From Maritimibacter sp. (GTDB lineage: Bacteria; Pseudomonadota; Alphaproteobacteria; Rhodobacterales; Rhodobacteraceae): a stretch of DNA of 64,000 bases. The position numbers and the translations under genes were made by a program. A model generated the notes under the pieces. The model saw only the letters and a program-made list of their open reading frames with translations. It made no database searches and had not been told where the DNA came from. How positions within the stretch are numbered: the first letter of the stretch is position 1; each line of letters starts with the position of its first letter. Below are positions 44,647-54,166 of this stretch, piece after piece. The stretch covers positions 248,001 to 312,000 of the forward strand of contig NZNT01000026.1 in assembly GCA_002695005.1 (NCBI GenBank), given 5' to 3'.

Positions 44647-45354
44647 ATGACGAGCAACGCTCCGATCAGCGACGATGTGCGCGAAGAACTCCTCACCAAG
44701 CCCGAGGCGATCCTGGAAGATCAGGACATGATGCGGGCGCTCATTGCGGCGAACGAACGCGCGATGGGGGCCAATATCGTGGACCTGCGCGGGATCGCGA
44801 TGGAACGGCTCGAGGCCCGGCTGGACCGGCTCGAAGACACCCACCGCTCGGTCATCGCGGCGGCCTACGAGAACCTCGCGGGCATGAACCTCATCCACCG
44901 CGCGACGCTGCGCATCCTTGAACAGGAAGATTTCGAGGCGTTCCTGCGCGAACTCGGCACCGACATCGCAGACATCCTGCGGGTCGATTGCCTCCGGCTC
45001 GTGCTGGAAACGGTGCAGGAGGAAGAGAACGAGGCGATCCGGAAGATGGGCGATGTGCTCGTCACCGCGCCGGTCGGGTTCTCGGATACCTACGTCGGTC
45101 GCCCCCGTGATGTCGGCGGCCCGGCCGTGGTGCTCCGGCAGGTGCAGGAGCAGGACAAGCGGCTGTTCGGCGACTCGGGCTACTGGATCCGGTCCGAAGC
45201 GATCATCCGGCTCGACCTCGGCGAGGGACGGCTGCCTGCGATGCTCGTCATGGGCGCCGAAGATCCGCACCAGTTCAAGCCGGGGCAAGGCACGGACCTG
45301 CTGTCCTACTTCGGTGGCGTGTTCGAGCGCACCATGCGCCGCTGGCTCGGGTGA
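44647..45354 (+). CDS. DUF484 family protein
   Basis: This 235-residue protein has an N-terminal helical region and a GAF-like C-terminal domain ('LPAMLVMGAEDPHQF'). DUF484 genes commonly precede xerC, as in E. coli (yigA), and do so here with a 33-nt gap. The function is unknown. Confidence 0.92.
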   Translation: MTSNAPISDDVREELLTKPEAILEDQDMMRALIAANERAMGANIVDLRGIAMERLEARLDRLEDTHRSVIAAAYENLAGMNLIHRATLRILEQEDFEAFLRELGTDIADILRVDCLRLVLETVQEEENEAIRKMGDVLVTAPVGFSDTYVGRPRDVGGPAVVLRQVQEQDKRLFGDSGYWIRSEAIIRLDLGEGRLPAMLVMGAEDPHQFKPGQGTDLLSYFGGVFERTMRRWLG

Positions 45355-45387
45355 TCCGGGCCACGCGAAACACCCACGCCTGACCCG

Positions 45388-46320
45388 ATGAGCGACGGCA
45401 TCACCATTTCCGAAGGTGCGCGCGACGCGCTGTCCGGCTGGCTCGACCACCTGCGGGCGCTGGATGGCGCATCGCACAACACGCTCGAGGCATATCGCAA
45501 GGATGTCGTCGGGTTCCTCGCCTTCCTGTCAGCACATCACGGCACGTCGCATGGCCGCCGTGCGCTCGCCACTGTGACGCTGTCGGACATGCGGGCGTGG
45601 ATGGCCAGCGAACGGGCCGGCGGGTTGTCGGCGCGGTCCCTCGCCCGGGCCCTGTCCGCCGTCAAATCCTTCTACCGCTGGCTGTCGGACCACGACGATT
45701 TCGACGCGAGTACGGTTCTCTCTGTCCGCGCGCCCAAGTTCACCGCGAAGTTGCCGCGCCCGGTGTCGGCAGACGCCGCGCAGGACGTGATCTCGACCGC
45801 CGCCACGCAGGCGCGCGATGGCTGGATCGGGGCGCGCGACGCCGCCGTGGTGACGTTGCTGTACGGATGCGGATTGCGGATTTCCGAGGCTTTGGGCCTT
45901 ACGGGCGCAGCCCACCCCCTGCCCGAGGTGCTTCGCATCATCGGCAAGGGCGGGAAGGAGCGGGTGGTGCCGGTGCTCCCCGCCGCGCGGGACGCCGTGG
46001 AAAGCTATGTGCGCCTCTGCCCCTATCCGATCACGGCGGAGACACCGCTGTTTTATGGCGCACGCGGCAAGGCCCTGGGCCCGCGCGTGGTGCAGAAGGC
46101 GATGGAAAGCGCGCGGTTGCAACTGGGCTTGCCCGCGACGGCCACGCCACATGCGATGCGCCACAGCTTCGCGACCCATCTGCTCAATGCCGGTGGCGAC
46201 CTGCGCGCGATACAGGAATTGCTGGGCCACGCCTCGCTCTCGACGACGCAGGCCTATACTGCCGTGGACACCCAGCGGCTGATGGAAGTCTACGACCGCG
46301 CCCATCCCCGCGCCCGTTAG
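45388..46320 (+). CDS. xerC: Tyrosine recombinase XerC
   Basis: This 310-residue recombinase resolves chromosome dimers with XerD at dif. The catalytic set is intact: Arg in 'CGLRISEALGL', Lys in 'GKGGKERVVPV', 'HAMRHSFATHLL', 'LGHASLSTTQAYTAV' with the nucleophilic Tyr. It is a housekeeping copy next to DUF484, not an integrase. Confidence 0.94.
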   Translation: MSDGITISEGARDALSGWLDHLRALDGASHNTLEAYRKDVVGFLAFLSAHHGTSHGRRALATVTLSDMRAWMASERAGGLSARSLARALSAVKSFYRWLSDHDDFDASTVLSVRAPKFTAKLPRPVSADAAQDVISTAATQARDGWIGARDAAVVTLLYGCGLRISEALGLTGAAHPLPEVLRIIGKGGKERVVPVLPAARDAVESYVRLCPYPITAETPLFYGARGKALGPRVVQKAMESARLQLGLPATATPHAMRHSFATHLLNAGGDLRAIQELLGHASLSTTQAYTAVDTQRLMEVYDRAHPRAR

Positions 46321-46383
46321 GCGAATCTTCAGGGCTTCATGCCAATCTGGCGGGCGATACCGCTTGTCCAGAAAGGAAAAGCC

Positions 46384-46701
46384 ATGTTTCCAGCCGCATT
46401 GGGCGCCGTCGCGCCCCTCGCCCTCGCCGGCAAGGCGATCTCGACGGTCGCGACCCTCGCCGCCGAAGGGAAAGCAAGGGATTTTCAGAACACGGTCGAG
46501 AAGCTGAGCGCACAGCTTGACGAGATCGGCGTGACCGGCGACGGGCCGCCGGGAACCGGCGCCTCACGCCGAGGGGTGGTGCCGGTCGACTCGCAGGCTT
46601 CGGCGCCCCTGCCCCCGCCGCCAGCGGTCAGCCAGACGCCGATCCCGCCGACCGTCGAGGGCATCCACGACCTCTACGCCACGTTGCGCGCGATGCGATG
46701 A
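46384..46701 (+). CDS. Small protein of unknown function
   Basis: This 105-residue protein starts with an Ala-rich hydrophobic stretch, then a short helical region ('FQNTVEKLSAQLDEIG') and a Pro-rich linker ending 'EGIHDLYATLRAMR'. AAAGGAAAAGCC precedes the ATG. No family is recognised. Confidence 0.6.
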   Translation: MFPAALGAVAPLALAGKAISTVATLAAEGKARDFQNTVEKLSAQLDEIGVTGDGPPGTGASRRGVVPVDSQASAPLPPPPAVSQTPIPPTVEGIHDLYATLRAMR

Positions 46702-46748
46702 TCCCGGGGGGCTTGTGATAGCCCGATGCATCGTCCAAGAAGGCGGGC

Positions 46749-47456
46749 ATGACCCGTGATTTGAAGGCTCTCGCCGTCCACCTGTTCACCGCCACCGGTG
46801 CCATCTTCGCCATGCTCGCAATGCTGGCGGCGGTCCAGGAGGAATGGGGCCTGATGTATGTCTGGCTCGTCGTGGCCTTCGTCGTCGACGGAATCGACGG
46901 GCCGCTCGCGCGGCGCTACGACGTGAAACGATATGCGAAACAGATCGACGGGGTCCTGATGGACCTCATCATCGACTATCTCACCTACGTTTTCATCCCG
47001 GCCTATGCGCTGTTCAAGTCCGGGCTGCTGCCGGGCTGGACCGGCTGGATCGCGATAATCGTCATCACCTATGCCTCGGCGGTCTATTTTGCAGACAGCC
47101 GGATGAAGACGAAGGACAACTCCTTCGCCGGGTTTCCGGGCTGCTGGAACATGGTGGTCGTCGTGCTCTTCGCGACCGCGCCGAATTTCTGGATCACGCT
47201 GGTGCTCGTCATCGCGCTGGCCATCGCCATGTTCACGCCGCTCAAGTTCATCCACCCGGCCCGCACCGTGCGCTGGCGCACCCTGTCGCTGCCCGTGGCA
47301 GTCGCCTGGACCGGCTTCGCAGGCTGGGCGGCCTGGTTCGATTTCGCCCCGGGGCTCTGGGCGCATTGGGGGCTGGTCATCACGAGCGTCTACCTGCTGT
47401 TCGCGGGGATCGTGCAGCAGATCGTCCCCCCGCGCGGCAGCCCGCGCAGCGCCTAG
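46749..47456 (+). CDS. pcs: Phosphatidylcholine synthase
   Basis: This 235-residue CDP-alcohol phosphatidyltransferase condenses CDP-diacylglycerol with choline. The motif 'DGIDGPLARRYDVKRYAKQ' continuing to IDGVLMD is the Pcs form of the DG(x)2AR(x)8G(x)3D site. It has about seven membrane helices. Its TAG stop shares the CTAG sequence with the convergent ogt stop. Confidence 0.92.
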   Translation: MTRDLKALAVHLFTATGAIFAMLAMLAAVQEEWGLMYVWLVVAFVVDGIDGPLARRYDVKRYAKQIDGVLMDLIIDYLTYVFIPAYALFKSGLLPGWTGWIAIIVITYASAVYFADSRMKTKDNSFAGFPGCWNMVVVVLFATAPNFWITLVLVIALAIAMFTPLKFIHPARTVRWRTLSLPVAVAWTGFAGWAAWFDFAPGLWAHWGLVITSVYLLFAGIVQQIVPPRGSPRSA

Positions 47457-47908
47457 ATCAGAAGCCCGGCCGCGCCTTCGTGGCGCAGGAGCGCGACCTT
47501 CGTTTCCACGCCCCCTTCTCCGGAAAAACCGCCGAGATTGGTCGCTCCAAGAACCCGATGGCAGGGAATGATGACCGGGATCGGATTGCCGCCGCAGGCC
47601 TGACCGACCGCCTGCGCAGGTACACCAAGCTCGGCGGCGATGTCGCCATAGCTGCGCGTCTCGCCAAACGGGATGGCCGCCATTGCATCGCACACCTGCC
47701 GTTGGAAGGCCGACCCGGAAACAGAAAGCGGCAGGTCAAAGTCCTGCCGCGTCCCGTCGAAATAGGCCCGAAGCTGACGGCGCGCCTCGACAAGCAGCTC
47801 CGTCTCCTCGCCCGCACCGTCTCCGCGCCAACTCACCCGCGTGATCGCCCCGCCTTCCTCGCTGATGAACAGCGGGCCGACGGGGCTCTCGACGCGGAGC
47901 GTCGTCAC
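47453..47908 (-). CDS. ogt: Methylated-DNA-protein-cysteine methyltransferase
   Basis: This 151-residue suicide repair protein removes O6-alkyl groups from guanine. The acceptor Cys is in 'NPIPVIIPCHRVLGA'. The start is a GTG that overlaps the ileS stop (GTGA), so translation is coupled to ileS. A much longer open frame upstream is ileS read out of frame. Confidence 0.92.
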   Translation of the reverse strand: MTTLRVESPVGPLFISEEGGAITRVSWRGDGAGEETELLVEARRQLRAYFDGTRQDFDLPLSVSGSAFQRQVCDAMAAIPFGETRSYGDIAAELGVPAQAVGQACGGNPIPVIIPCHRVLGATNLGGFSGEGGVETKVALLRHEGAAGLLI

Positions 47909-50898
47909 CCCAGCGCCTCGTCGCAGCGTCCGCAGACGCCTGCGTGCGCATGGGTGCCGACGTCCGGCAGGATCTTCCAGCAGCGATGGCATTTCTCGCC
48001 GTCCGCCGTTTCGAACACCACGGCGACACCTTCGACCTCGGGCAGGCGGAACGCCTCCGCAGGCGCCGGGTCGGTCGTGACCGAGATGTCCGAGCAGATG
48101 CAGAGATCCGCGAAATCCACCGTGCCCAGCATGGCTGCAAGCCCGGCATCCTCGATATGGACCACTGGCGCCGCTTCGAGCGAGGCGCCGATCACCTTGT
48201 CGCGCCGCTGGATTTCCAACGCCGCCGTCACCACGCGGCGGACACGCCGGATGCCCGCCCACTTGTCGGCAAGCCCGGCATCGCGCCAGTCCTCCGGAGT
48301 CTGGGGCATATCGACGAGGTGGATCGAGCTGTCGTCGCCCGGGAACCGTTCCAGCCACACCTCCTCCATCGTGAAGACGAGGATCGGGGCGAGCCATGTG
48401 GTCAGGCGGTGGAACAACAGGTCCAGCACCGTGCGCGCGGCGCGGCGGCGCAGGCTGTCGTCGGCATCGCAGTAAAGCGCGTCCTTGCGGATGTCGAAGT
48501 AGACCGACGAGAGGTCCACGGTCGCGAAGGTGAAGACCTTCTGAAACACGTCCTGGAAGTCGAAGGTCCGATAGCCTTCGCGCACCTGCGCATCCAGTTC
48601 GGCAAGCCGGTGCAGCACCCAGCGCTCCAGTTCCGGCATGTCCGCCGGGTCCACCCGCTCGCTCTCCTCGAAGCCTGACAGATTACCGAGGATGAAACGC
48701 ATCGTATTGCGCAAGCGGCGGTAGCTGTCGGCTACGCCCTTGAGGATTTCCGGCCCGATCCGCTGATCGACCGTGTAATCCGTCTGCGCCACCCAAAGCC
48801 GCAGGATGTCCGCGCCGTATTGTTTGATGACCGTCTCGGGCACGATGGTATTTCCGAGCGATTTGGACATCTTCATGCCCTTCTCGTCCAGCGTGAAGCC
48901 CGCCGTCACCACGTTGCGATAAGGCGCACGGCCCAGCGTGCCCGACCCTTGCAGGAGCGAGGAATGGAACCAGCCGCGGTGCTGATCGGTGCCTTCAAGG
49001 TAAACGTCGGCGATTCCGTCATCCGTCCCGTCCGCGCGGTCACGCAGCACGAAGGCGTGGGTGGAGCCGGAATCGAACCACACGTCGAGCACGTCGAACA
49101 CCTGCTCGTAGTCGTCAGGGTTCGCGATGCCGTCGAGCATCTTCTCCTTGAAACCGTCCTCGTACCACACGTCCGCGCCGTTCGCGTCGAAAGCCGCGAC
49201 GATGCGCGCGTTCACGGTCGCGTCGCGCAGGAGGTAGTCGTCGTCGGTCGGCAGCGCGCCCTTCTTCGTGAAGCAGGTGAGCGGCACGCCCCAGGCGCGC
49301 TGGCGGCTCAGCACCCAGTCAGGGCGGGATTCGACCATGGAATACAGCCGGTTGCGCCCGCTCTGCGGCCACCACTTCACCAGCTTGTCGATCGAGGTCA
49401 GGGCGCGTTTACGGATCGTATCGCCGTATTCGCCCATTCCGTCGTCGAGCGTGATGTCGATCCCCGCGAACCATTGCGGCGTGTTGCGATAGATGATCGG
49501 CGCCTTGGAGCGCCACGAATGCGGGTAGCTGTGCTTGATCTTGCCACGGGCGAGGAGGCCGCCGACCTCCACCAGCTTGTCGATCACCGCCTTGTTCGCG
49601 TTGCCCTCGCCGCCCTTGCGGCTGAGGATATAGGTCCCGCCGAAGAACGGCAGGTCCGCGCGGAAGCCGCCGTCATCCATCACGTTGTAGGTGATGACCT
49701 CTTTGAGCATTCCGAGGTCGCGGTAGAGCTCATATTCCTCCATCCCGTGCGACGGCGCGCAGTGGACGAAGCCCGTCCCCTCCTCGTCCGTCACGAAATC
49801 GGCGGCACGGAAGTCGCGCGGGTCGTCCCATTCGCCTTCGGACCCTTCGGCGCCCGCGAGCGGGTGGGCCAGCGTCATCGCGGCAAGCTGGTGAGAGGTG
49901 ACGTCGCAGACGCGTTTCCACTGGCCTTCCTCGAGCCGCGCCCTCGCGAAGGTCTGCGCCGCGAGTTTGTCGGCGAGGATGAAACGTTCGCCCACCTCGG
50001 CCCAGCATTCACCCGGCGTCTCGGTCACTTCGTAAAGCCCATAGGCATAGTCCGCGCCGAAGACGACCGCCTTGTTCGAGGGGATGGTCCAGGGCGTCGT
50101 CGTCCAGATCACGACGCTCGCGCCCACGAATTTCTCACGCGTCTCGGCCACGGTCTGCGCCACGGCCTTGCGCATGTCGGAGCTTTCCTCCTCCGACGAG
50201 CGGTCCTCTTCGGGCGAGGTGAAGTCGGTCACCTTGAACTTCACCCAGATCGTGAAGCTTTCCTTGTCGTGATACTCGACCTCGGCCTCGGCCAGCGCGG
50301 TCTTCTCGATCGGCGACCACATGACGGGCTTGGAGCCCTGATAGAGCGTGCCGTTCATGAGAAACTTCATGAACTCGTCCGCGATCACCGCCTCGGCGTG
50401 GTAATCCATCGTGAGATAGGGCGCGTCCCACTTGCCGGTCACGCCGATCCGCTTGAACTCCTCGCGCTGGACGTCGACCCACTCGTCGGCGAAGGCCCGG
50501 CATTCGCGGCGGAAATCGACGACCGGCACCTCGTCCTTGTCGAGCCCCTTGGCGCGATACCGTTCCTCGATCTTCCATTCGATCGGCAGGCCGTGGCAGT
50601 CCCACCCGGGCACATAGCGCGCATCGTGGCCCATCATCTGATGCGAGCGCACCACCATGTCCTTGAGCGTCTTGTTCAGCGCGTGACCGATGTGAAGGTG
50701 GCCGTTGGCATAGGGCGGGCCGTCGTGCAGCGTGAACGGCGGGCGGTCCCCGGCGGTTTCGCGCAGGCGGTCGTAGACCCCGATCTTCTCCCACCGGGCC
50801 AGCCATTCCGGCTCGCGCTTGGGCAGTCCCGCGCGCATGGGGAAATCGGTTTCGGGAAGGTTCAGGGTGTCTTTGTAGTCAGGCGTGTCGGCGCACAT
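47905..50898 (-). CDS. ileS: Isoleucyl-tRNA synthetase
   Basis: This 997-residue class I synthetase charges tRNA-Ile and edits valine. HIGH is in 'YANGHLHIGHALNK' and KMSKS in 'GMKMSKSLGNT'. The C-terminal zinc finger (CHRC ... CGRC) is complete. It precedes ogt in the same transcript. Confidence 0.97.
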   Translation of the reverse strand: MCADTPDYKDTLNLPETDFPMRAGLPKREPEWLARWEKIGVYDRLRETAGDRPPFTLHDGPPYANGHLHIGHALNKTLKDMVVRSHQMMGHDARYVPGWDCHGLPIEWKIEERYRAKGLDKDEVPVVDFRRECRAFADEWVDVQREEFKRIGVTGKWDAPYLTMDYHAEAVIADEFMKFLMNGTLYQGSKPVMWSPIEKTALAEAEVEYHDKESFTIWVKFKVTDFTSPEEDRSSEEESSDMRKAVAQTVAETREKFVGASVVIWTTTPWTIPSNKAVVFGADYAYGLYEVTETPGECWAEVGERFILADKLAAQTFARARLEEGQWKRVCDVTSHQLAAMTLAHPLAGAEGSEGEWDDPRDFRAADFVTDEEGTGFVHCAPSHGMEEYELYRDLGMLKEVITYNVMDDGGFRADLPFFGGTYILSRKGGEGNANKAVIDKLVEVGGLLARGKIKHSYPHSWRSKAPIIYRNTPQWFAGIDITLDDGMGEYGDTIRKRALTSIDKLVKWWPQSGRNRLYSMVESRPDWVLSRQRAWGVPLTCFTKKGALPTDDDYLLRDATVNARIVAAFDANGADVWYEDGFKEKMLDGIANPDDYEQVFDVLDVWFDSGSTHAFVLRDRADGTDDGIADVYLEGTDQHRGWFHSSLLQGSGTLGRAPYRNVVTAGFTLDEKGMKMSKSLGNTIVPETVIKQYGADILRLWVAQTDYTVDQRIGPEILKGVADSYRRLRNTMRFILGNLSGFEESERVDPADMPELERWVLHRLAELDAQVREGYRTFDFQDVFQKVFTFATVDLSSVYFDIRKDALYCDADDSLRRRAARTVLDLLFHRLTTWLAPILVFTMEEVWLERFPGDDSSIHLVDMPQTPEDWRDAGLADKWAGIRRVRRVVTAALEIQRRDKVIGASLEAAPVVHIEDAGLAAMLGTVDFADLCICSDISVTTDPAPAEAFRLPEVEGVAVVFETADGEKCHRCWKILPDVGTHAHAGVCGRCDEALG

Positions 50899-51085
50899 GT
50901 CATGTGTCCTTCGAATTCTGGTCGCGTGGTGTGTAGGGGAAGGGCGGCGCGGGGTCCATACGCCTTGTCCCGGCGTCTCGTATCAGAGAGCCGGGTTCGT
51001 AATTCGAATGATGATCGCCCAATGCATCATGGGCGCGGGTATAGCGTGGCCGTATGGGCGCGACAAGGCACGTTGCGCGGGCGGA

Positions 51086-52090
51086 TCAGCTGCCCTTCGA
51101 GCCGAACAATCCCGTGAGCGCCCGCTGCACCAGGCTCGTGACCGAGGGTTTTTTCGCCCGCATGAAGGGCAGCGGGCGGCAGACCTCCATAGCAGCGACG
51201 CCCACGCGGGCGGTCAGCGCACCGTTGACGACGCCCTCGCCGAAGCGGCGCGAGATGCGCGAAAGCGCCGTGCCGCCGGCAACCGAGCCGATAAGGTCAT
51301 CGCCCACCGCCACGGCGCCGGTCGCCACGAGATGCGTCATCACCGCGCGGGTTAGGCGCCACGCTCCCAACGCACCGGCCCGACCGCCATAAATCTCGGC
51401 GATCCGGCGGATCATGCGGATGTTGGAGGTGAGCGCCGTCACCACGTCGGCCAGAGCCAGCGGCACAATGGCCGTGACCGTGGCCACCTGCCGGGCGGCT
51501 GCCTCGATCTCGCGCCGGGCGGCGGCGTCGAGCGGCACCAGAAGCTCGGTTTCGGCGAGGTGCAACAGGCCATCGGCATCGAACACGTCGCCCTCGCGCT
51601 CAGCCAGCCGGTCAAAGCCCCAGCGCAGTTCTTCGCGCCCCCGGAAAAGCTTGCGCAGCTGGCCCACGACCGTCTTGGCCTCGGCCAGATCCGTATGCGT
51701 GATCGCGGCTTCGGCGGCGGCATGGATGTCATCCACACGCCGCAGTCGCGCGAAGGCCGCCAGTTCGCGGATGGCGAGGATCAGGAGCACAACGACGAAG
51801 GCCACAACGAGCACGGTGGCAATCAGGCCAAGCACCGGGTTGCGCTCGAGCAGGCGGGTCACGAAATCCCACGCGGCCACCGAAACAGCGAACCCGACGA
51901 TGGACAGGGCCAGCGACCAGAACCACCGTGACAGCCGCGAGGGTTTTCGCGCGGCAATGCGCGCGGCCATTTCCATCGCCCGTGGCTCGGGAAGCGCGGG
52001 TTCCGGCTCGGGCACAGGGGGGGCCGAGGCCGGAGTTTCCTTCGGCGGCCTATCGCCCTCGAGGTCGATCAGCACGGGGCCCTTGGTCAT
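51086..52090 (-). CDS. ycjF: YcjF/TIGR01620 family membrane protein (DUF697)
   Basis: This 334-residue protein has two membrane helices near residues 60-115 and a C-terminal DUF697-like domain ('AIVPLALADVVTALTSNIRM'). It is the usual partner of YcjX; here a GNAT gene is inserted between the two. The ATG overlaps the GNAT stop by 4 nt. The function is unknown; a role in envelope stress has been suggested for the pair. Confidence 0.88.
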   Translation of the reverse strand: MTKGPVLIDLEGDRPPKETPASAPPVPEPEPALPEPRAMEMAARIAARKPSRLSRWFWSLALSIVGFAVSVAAWDFVTRLLERNPVLGLIATVLVVAFVVVLLILAIRELAAFARLRRVDDIHAAAEAAITHTDLAEAKTVVGQLRKLFRGREELRWGFDRLAEREGDVFDADGLLHLAETELLVPLDAAARREIEAAARQVATVTAIVPLALADVVTALTSNIRMIRRIAEIYGGRAGALGAWRLTRAVMTHLVATGAVAVGDDLIGSVAGGTALSRISRRFGEGVVNGALTARVGVAAMEVCRPLPFMRAKKPSVTSLVQRALTGLFGSKGS

Positions 52091-52527
52091 ACCGCCTTCT
52101 CCCATTCATAACGCACTTCGGTCAGCCGCTCGTCATTGTTGGCGCCAACGGCCACCGGGCGGAAGCCCGTGGCGGCATAGAACCGGCGCGCCGGGTGGTT
52201 GGCGGCATGGGCCCACAGGCCAAGGCGTGCGCTGTCGGATTGGGCGCGGGCGATGAGGGCACGGCCCACGCCTTGCCCCCGCGCCCCGGTCGTGAGGTAG
52301 AGGCCATGCACCTCCCCCTCCCCGACCGCGATGAAGCCCACGACCTTTGGCCCACGCCGGGCCACGCGGACCCAGCCGCGCGCGATGAGGCCGCGCAGGG
52401 TGCGCATATCCTCGCGCCGGGTTCGGGCGCGCGGAAGCCACGGGCTTTCGTCCCCGAACTCCCACAGGATGCGCGACAGGGCCGGCGCGTCCCAGACCCG
52501 CGCCCGGGTGATCCGAACAGCGTTCAC
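52087..52527 (-). CDS. GNAT-family N-acetyltransferase
   Basis: This 146-residue protein has the acetyl-CoA loop 'TGARGQGVGRALIARAQ' and a terminal 'RRFYAATGFRPV'. The substrate is unknown. The start is a GTG overlapping the ycjX stop, and the end overlaps ycjF, so the three genes are tightly coupled. Confidence 0.9.
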   Translation of the reverse strand: MNAVRITRARVWDAPALSRILWEFGDESPWLPRARTRREDMRTLRGLIARGWVRVARRGPKVVGFIAVGEGEVHGLYLTTGARGQGVGRALIARAQSDSARLGLWAHAANHPARRFYAATGFRPVAVGANNDERLTEVRYEWEKAV

Positions 52528-53963
52528 AGCCGATCCCCGATCAGGAACTCGGCCGCACGGTCGAGCCGGATGTGCGGCGGCCCTTCGTTCGGGGCGAGCG
52601 TGATTTCAGCCGGGGCGAAGCGCATGATCGAATAGTCCGCGTCGAGCCAGCTTCCGGCCCTGTCCCGCGCGGGTTTCAGGAGACGTGCGGGGTCTTCGGG
52701 CAGCGCACCGGGGTAGAAAGCCGCGCGTTTGCCGGTGTCGAGGAGCGTCCCGCGCACGCAGTCGAGCTTTTCGCCCCCGTGATCCAGTGTTTCTTCGGTC
52801 GTGGTGCGCAAACTGGCGACGGACATGGCCGCCGTGTCAGCCCCGGCGAAGTCGGCGCGATCCTTGGCCTCGCGCATGAGGGCGGACATGATCGCGGTGA
52901 GCTGCGGGTGCTGGCTATGGTGCAGGTGGTCGGCCTTGGTCGCGGCGAATAGGATCTTCTCCACCCGGCGTCCGACGAACAGCGATGTGAGCCAGGCGTT
53001 GCGACCGGGGCGAAAGGCCGAAAGAATTTCGGCCATCGCGCGGCGCAGATCCTCGAGCGCGGCGGGGCCGGAATGGATCGCGCCCAGCACGTCGACCAGC
53101 ACCACCTGCCGGTCGATCCGGGCGAAGTGATCGCGGAAAAAGGGTTTGACGACGCGCGACTTGTAGGCTTCGAACCGCCGCTCGAATTCGCGATGGAGCG
53201 AGCCGCGCGGGGCGCGGTCGGGGGTGGGCAACGGCGCGAAGGTGAGCGCGGGCGAGCCCTCCATCTCGCCGGGCAGCAGGAAGCGCCCCGGCGTGCAGTC
53301 GGAGAACCCGGCCTCGCGGGCCGCGCGCAGGTAGGTGGTGAAACTGTCGGCAAGCGTGCGCGCGCCCGCCTCGTCATATCCCGCCGTGGGATCGGCGGCA
53401 TGGACAGCGGCGAGGAAATCGCCCCCCATCTTGCGCGGCTCCGCCCGCTTCAGCGCATCCTGCGACCAGCTCGAATAATCGAGGTCGAGCAGCCCGAGGT
53501 CGAGTAGCCACTCACCGGGATAGTCCACGATGTCGAGATGCACCGTGCGCGGCGCACGCAGGCCCGAAAGCAGCCCGCCCGGCTTGACCCGGAACGACAG
53601 GCGAAGCTCGCTCACCGCCCGCGTAGACTCGGGCCAGGCAGGCGCGGGGCCCGTCATGGCCGAGAGGTGGGATTCATAGTCGAACCGCGGGACGTGGTCG
53701 TCGGGCTGCGGCTGGAGAAAGGCGGTGAGGATGCGCCCGTCTGCGGCGGGGAGGAAGCCCGGCATCCGCTCACGGTTCATCAGGTTGGCGACCAGCGAGG
53801 TGATGAACACGGTCTTGCCAGCCCGGCTCAGACCCGTGACGCCGAGCCGGATCACCGGCTCGAACAGCGCCTCGTTCACGCCGTTTCCGACAGCTTCGAC
53901 CTGCCGGACGATGCCATCCGCGATATCGTTGAAAATCAACCGCAATCCCTTTCGTTTGGCCAA
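52524..53963 (-). CDS. ycjX: YcjX family P-loop protein
   Basis: This protein of about 479 residues has a P-loop 'GLSRAGKTVFITSL' and the family region 'LDIVDYPGEWLLDLGLL', a GTPase-like DxxG. YcjX proteins are heat- or stress-linked in some bacteria. The start shown is a TTG without a ribosome site, and the true start may lie up to 35 codons downstream. Confidence 0.88.
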   Translation of the reverse strand: MAKRKGLRLIFNDIADGIVRQVEAVGNGVNEALFEPVIRLGVTGLSRAGKTVFITSLVANLMNRERMPGFLPAADGRILTAFLQPQPDDHVPRFDYESHLSAMTGPAPAWPESTRAVSELRLSFRVKPGGLLSGLRAPRTVHLDIVDYPGEWLLDLGLLDLDYSSWSQDALKRAEPRKMGGDFLAAVHAADPTAGYDEAGARTLADSFTTYLRAAREAGFSDCTPGRFLLPGEMEGSPALTFAPLPTPDRAPRGSLHREFERRFEAYKSRVVKPFFRDHFARIDRQVVLVDVLGAIHSGPAALEDLRRAMAEILSAFRPGRNAWLTSLFVGRRVEKILFAATKADHLHHSQHPQLTAIMSALMREAKDRADFAGADTAAMSVASLRTTTEETLDHGGEKLDCVRGTLLDTGKRAAFYPGALPEDPARLLKPARDRAGSWLDADYSIMRFAPAEITLAPNEGPPHIRLDRAAEFLIGDRL

Positions 53964-54011
53964 ACATAGGGGGCAGGCCCCGCCGCTGCCAGTGGGGAGG
54001 CGTTATCTATC

Positions 54012-54165
54012 GGTGCGGGCTGACGCCCGCGCAGGTTTTGCGCCGCACCGGGCTGCGCCCCGTGCGTCGCGGTGCGGGCGCACAGCGCCGTCGGATTGGA
54101 GGGTTGCGAAGGCAGAGGCGGGGGCGCTGCCCCCGCACCCCCGAGGTATTTGAGGACCGAAGAAG
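54012..54165 (-). repeat. Composite intergenic repeat, copy C
   Basis: Read on the minus strand, CTTCTTCGG starts 2 nt after the hisG stop, followed by ATACCTCGG, the GGGGGC/GCCCCC hairpin, and the GCAAAACCTGCGCGGGCG module. This is the same order as copy A. Confidence 0.7.
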
Positions 54166-54166
54166 A

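Noticed and set aside
45388-46320. Phage-type integrase marking an island
   Set aside because: The recombinase follows DUF484 and has the XerC features; no phage genes or att repeats are nearby.
48820-51117. 765-residue open frame antisense to ileS
   Set aside because: Shadow of ileS; no domain recognised.
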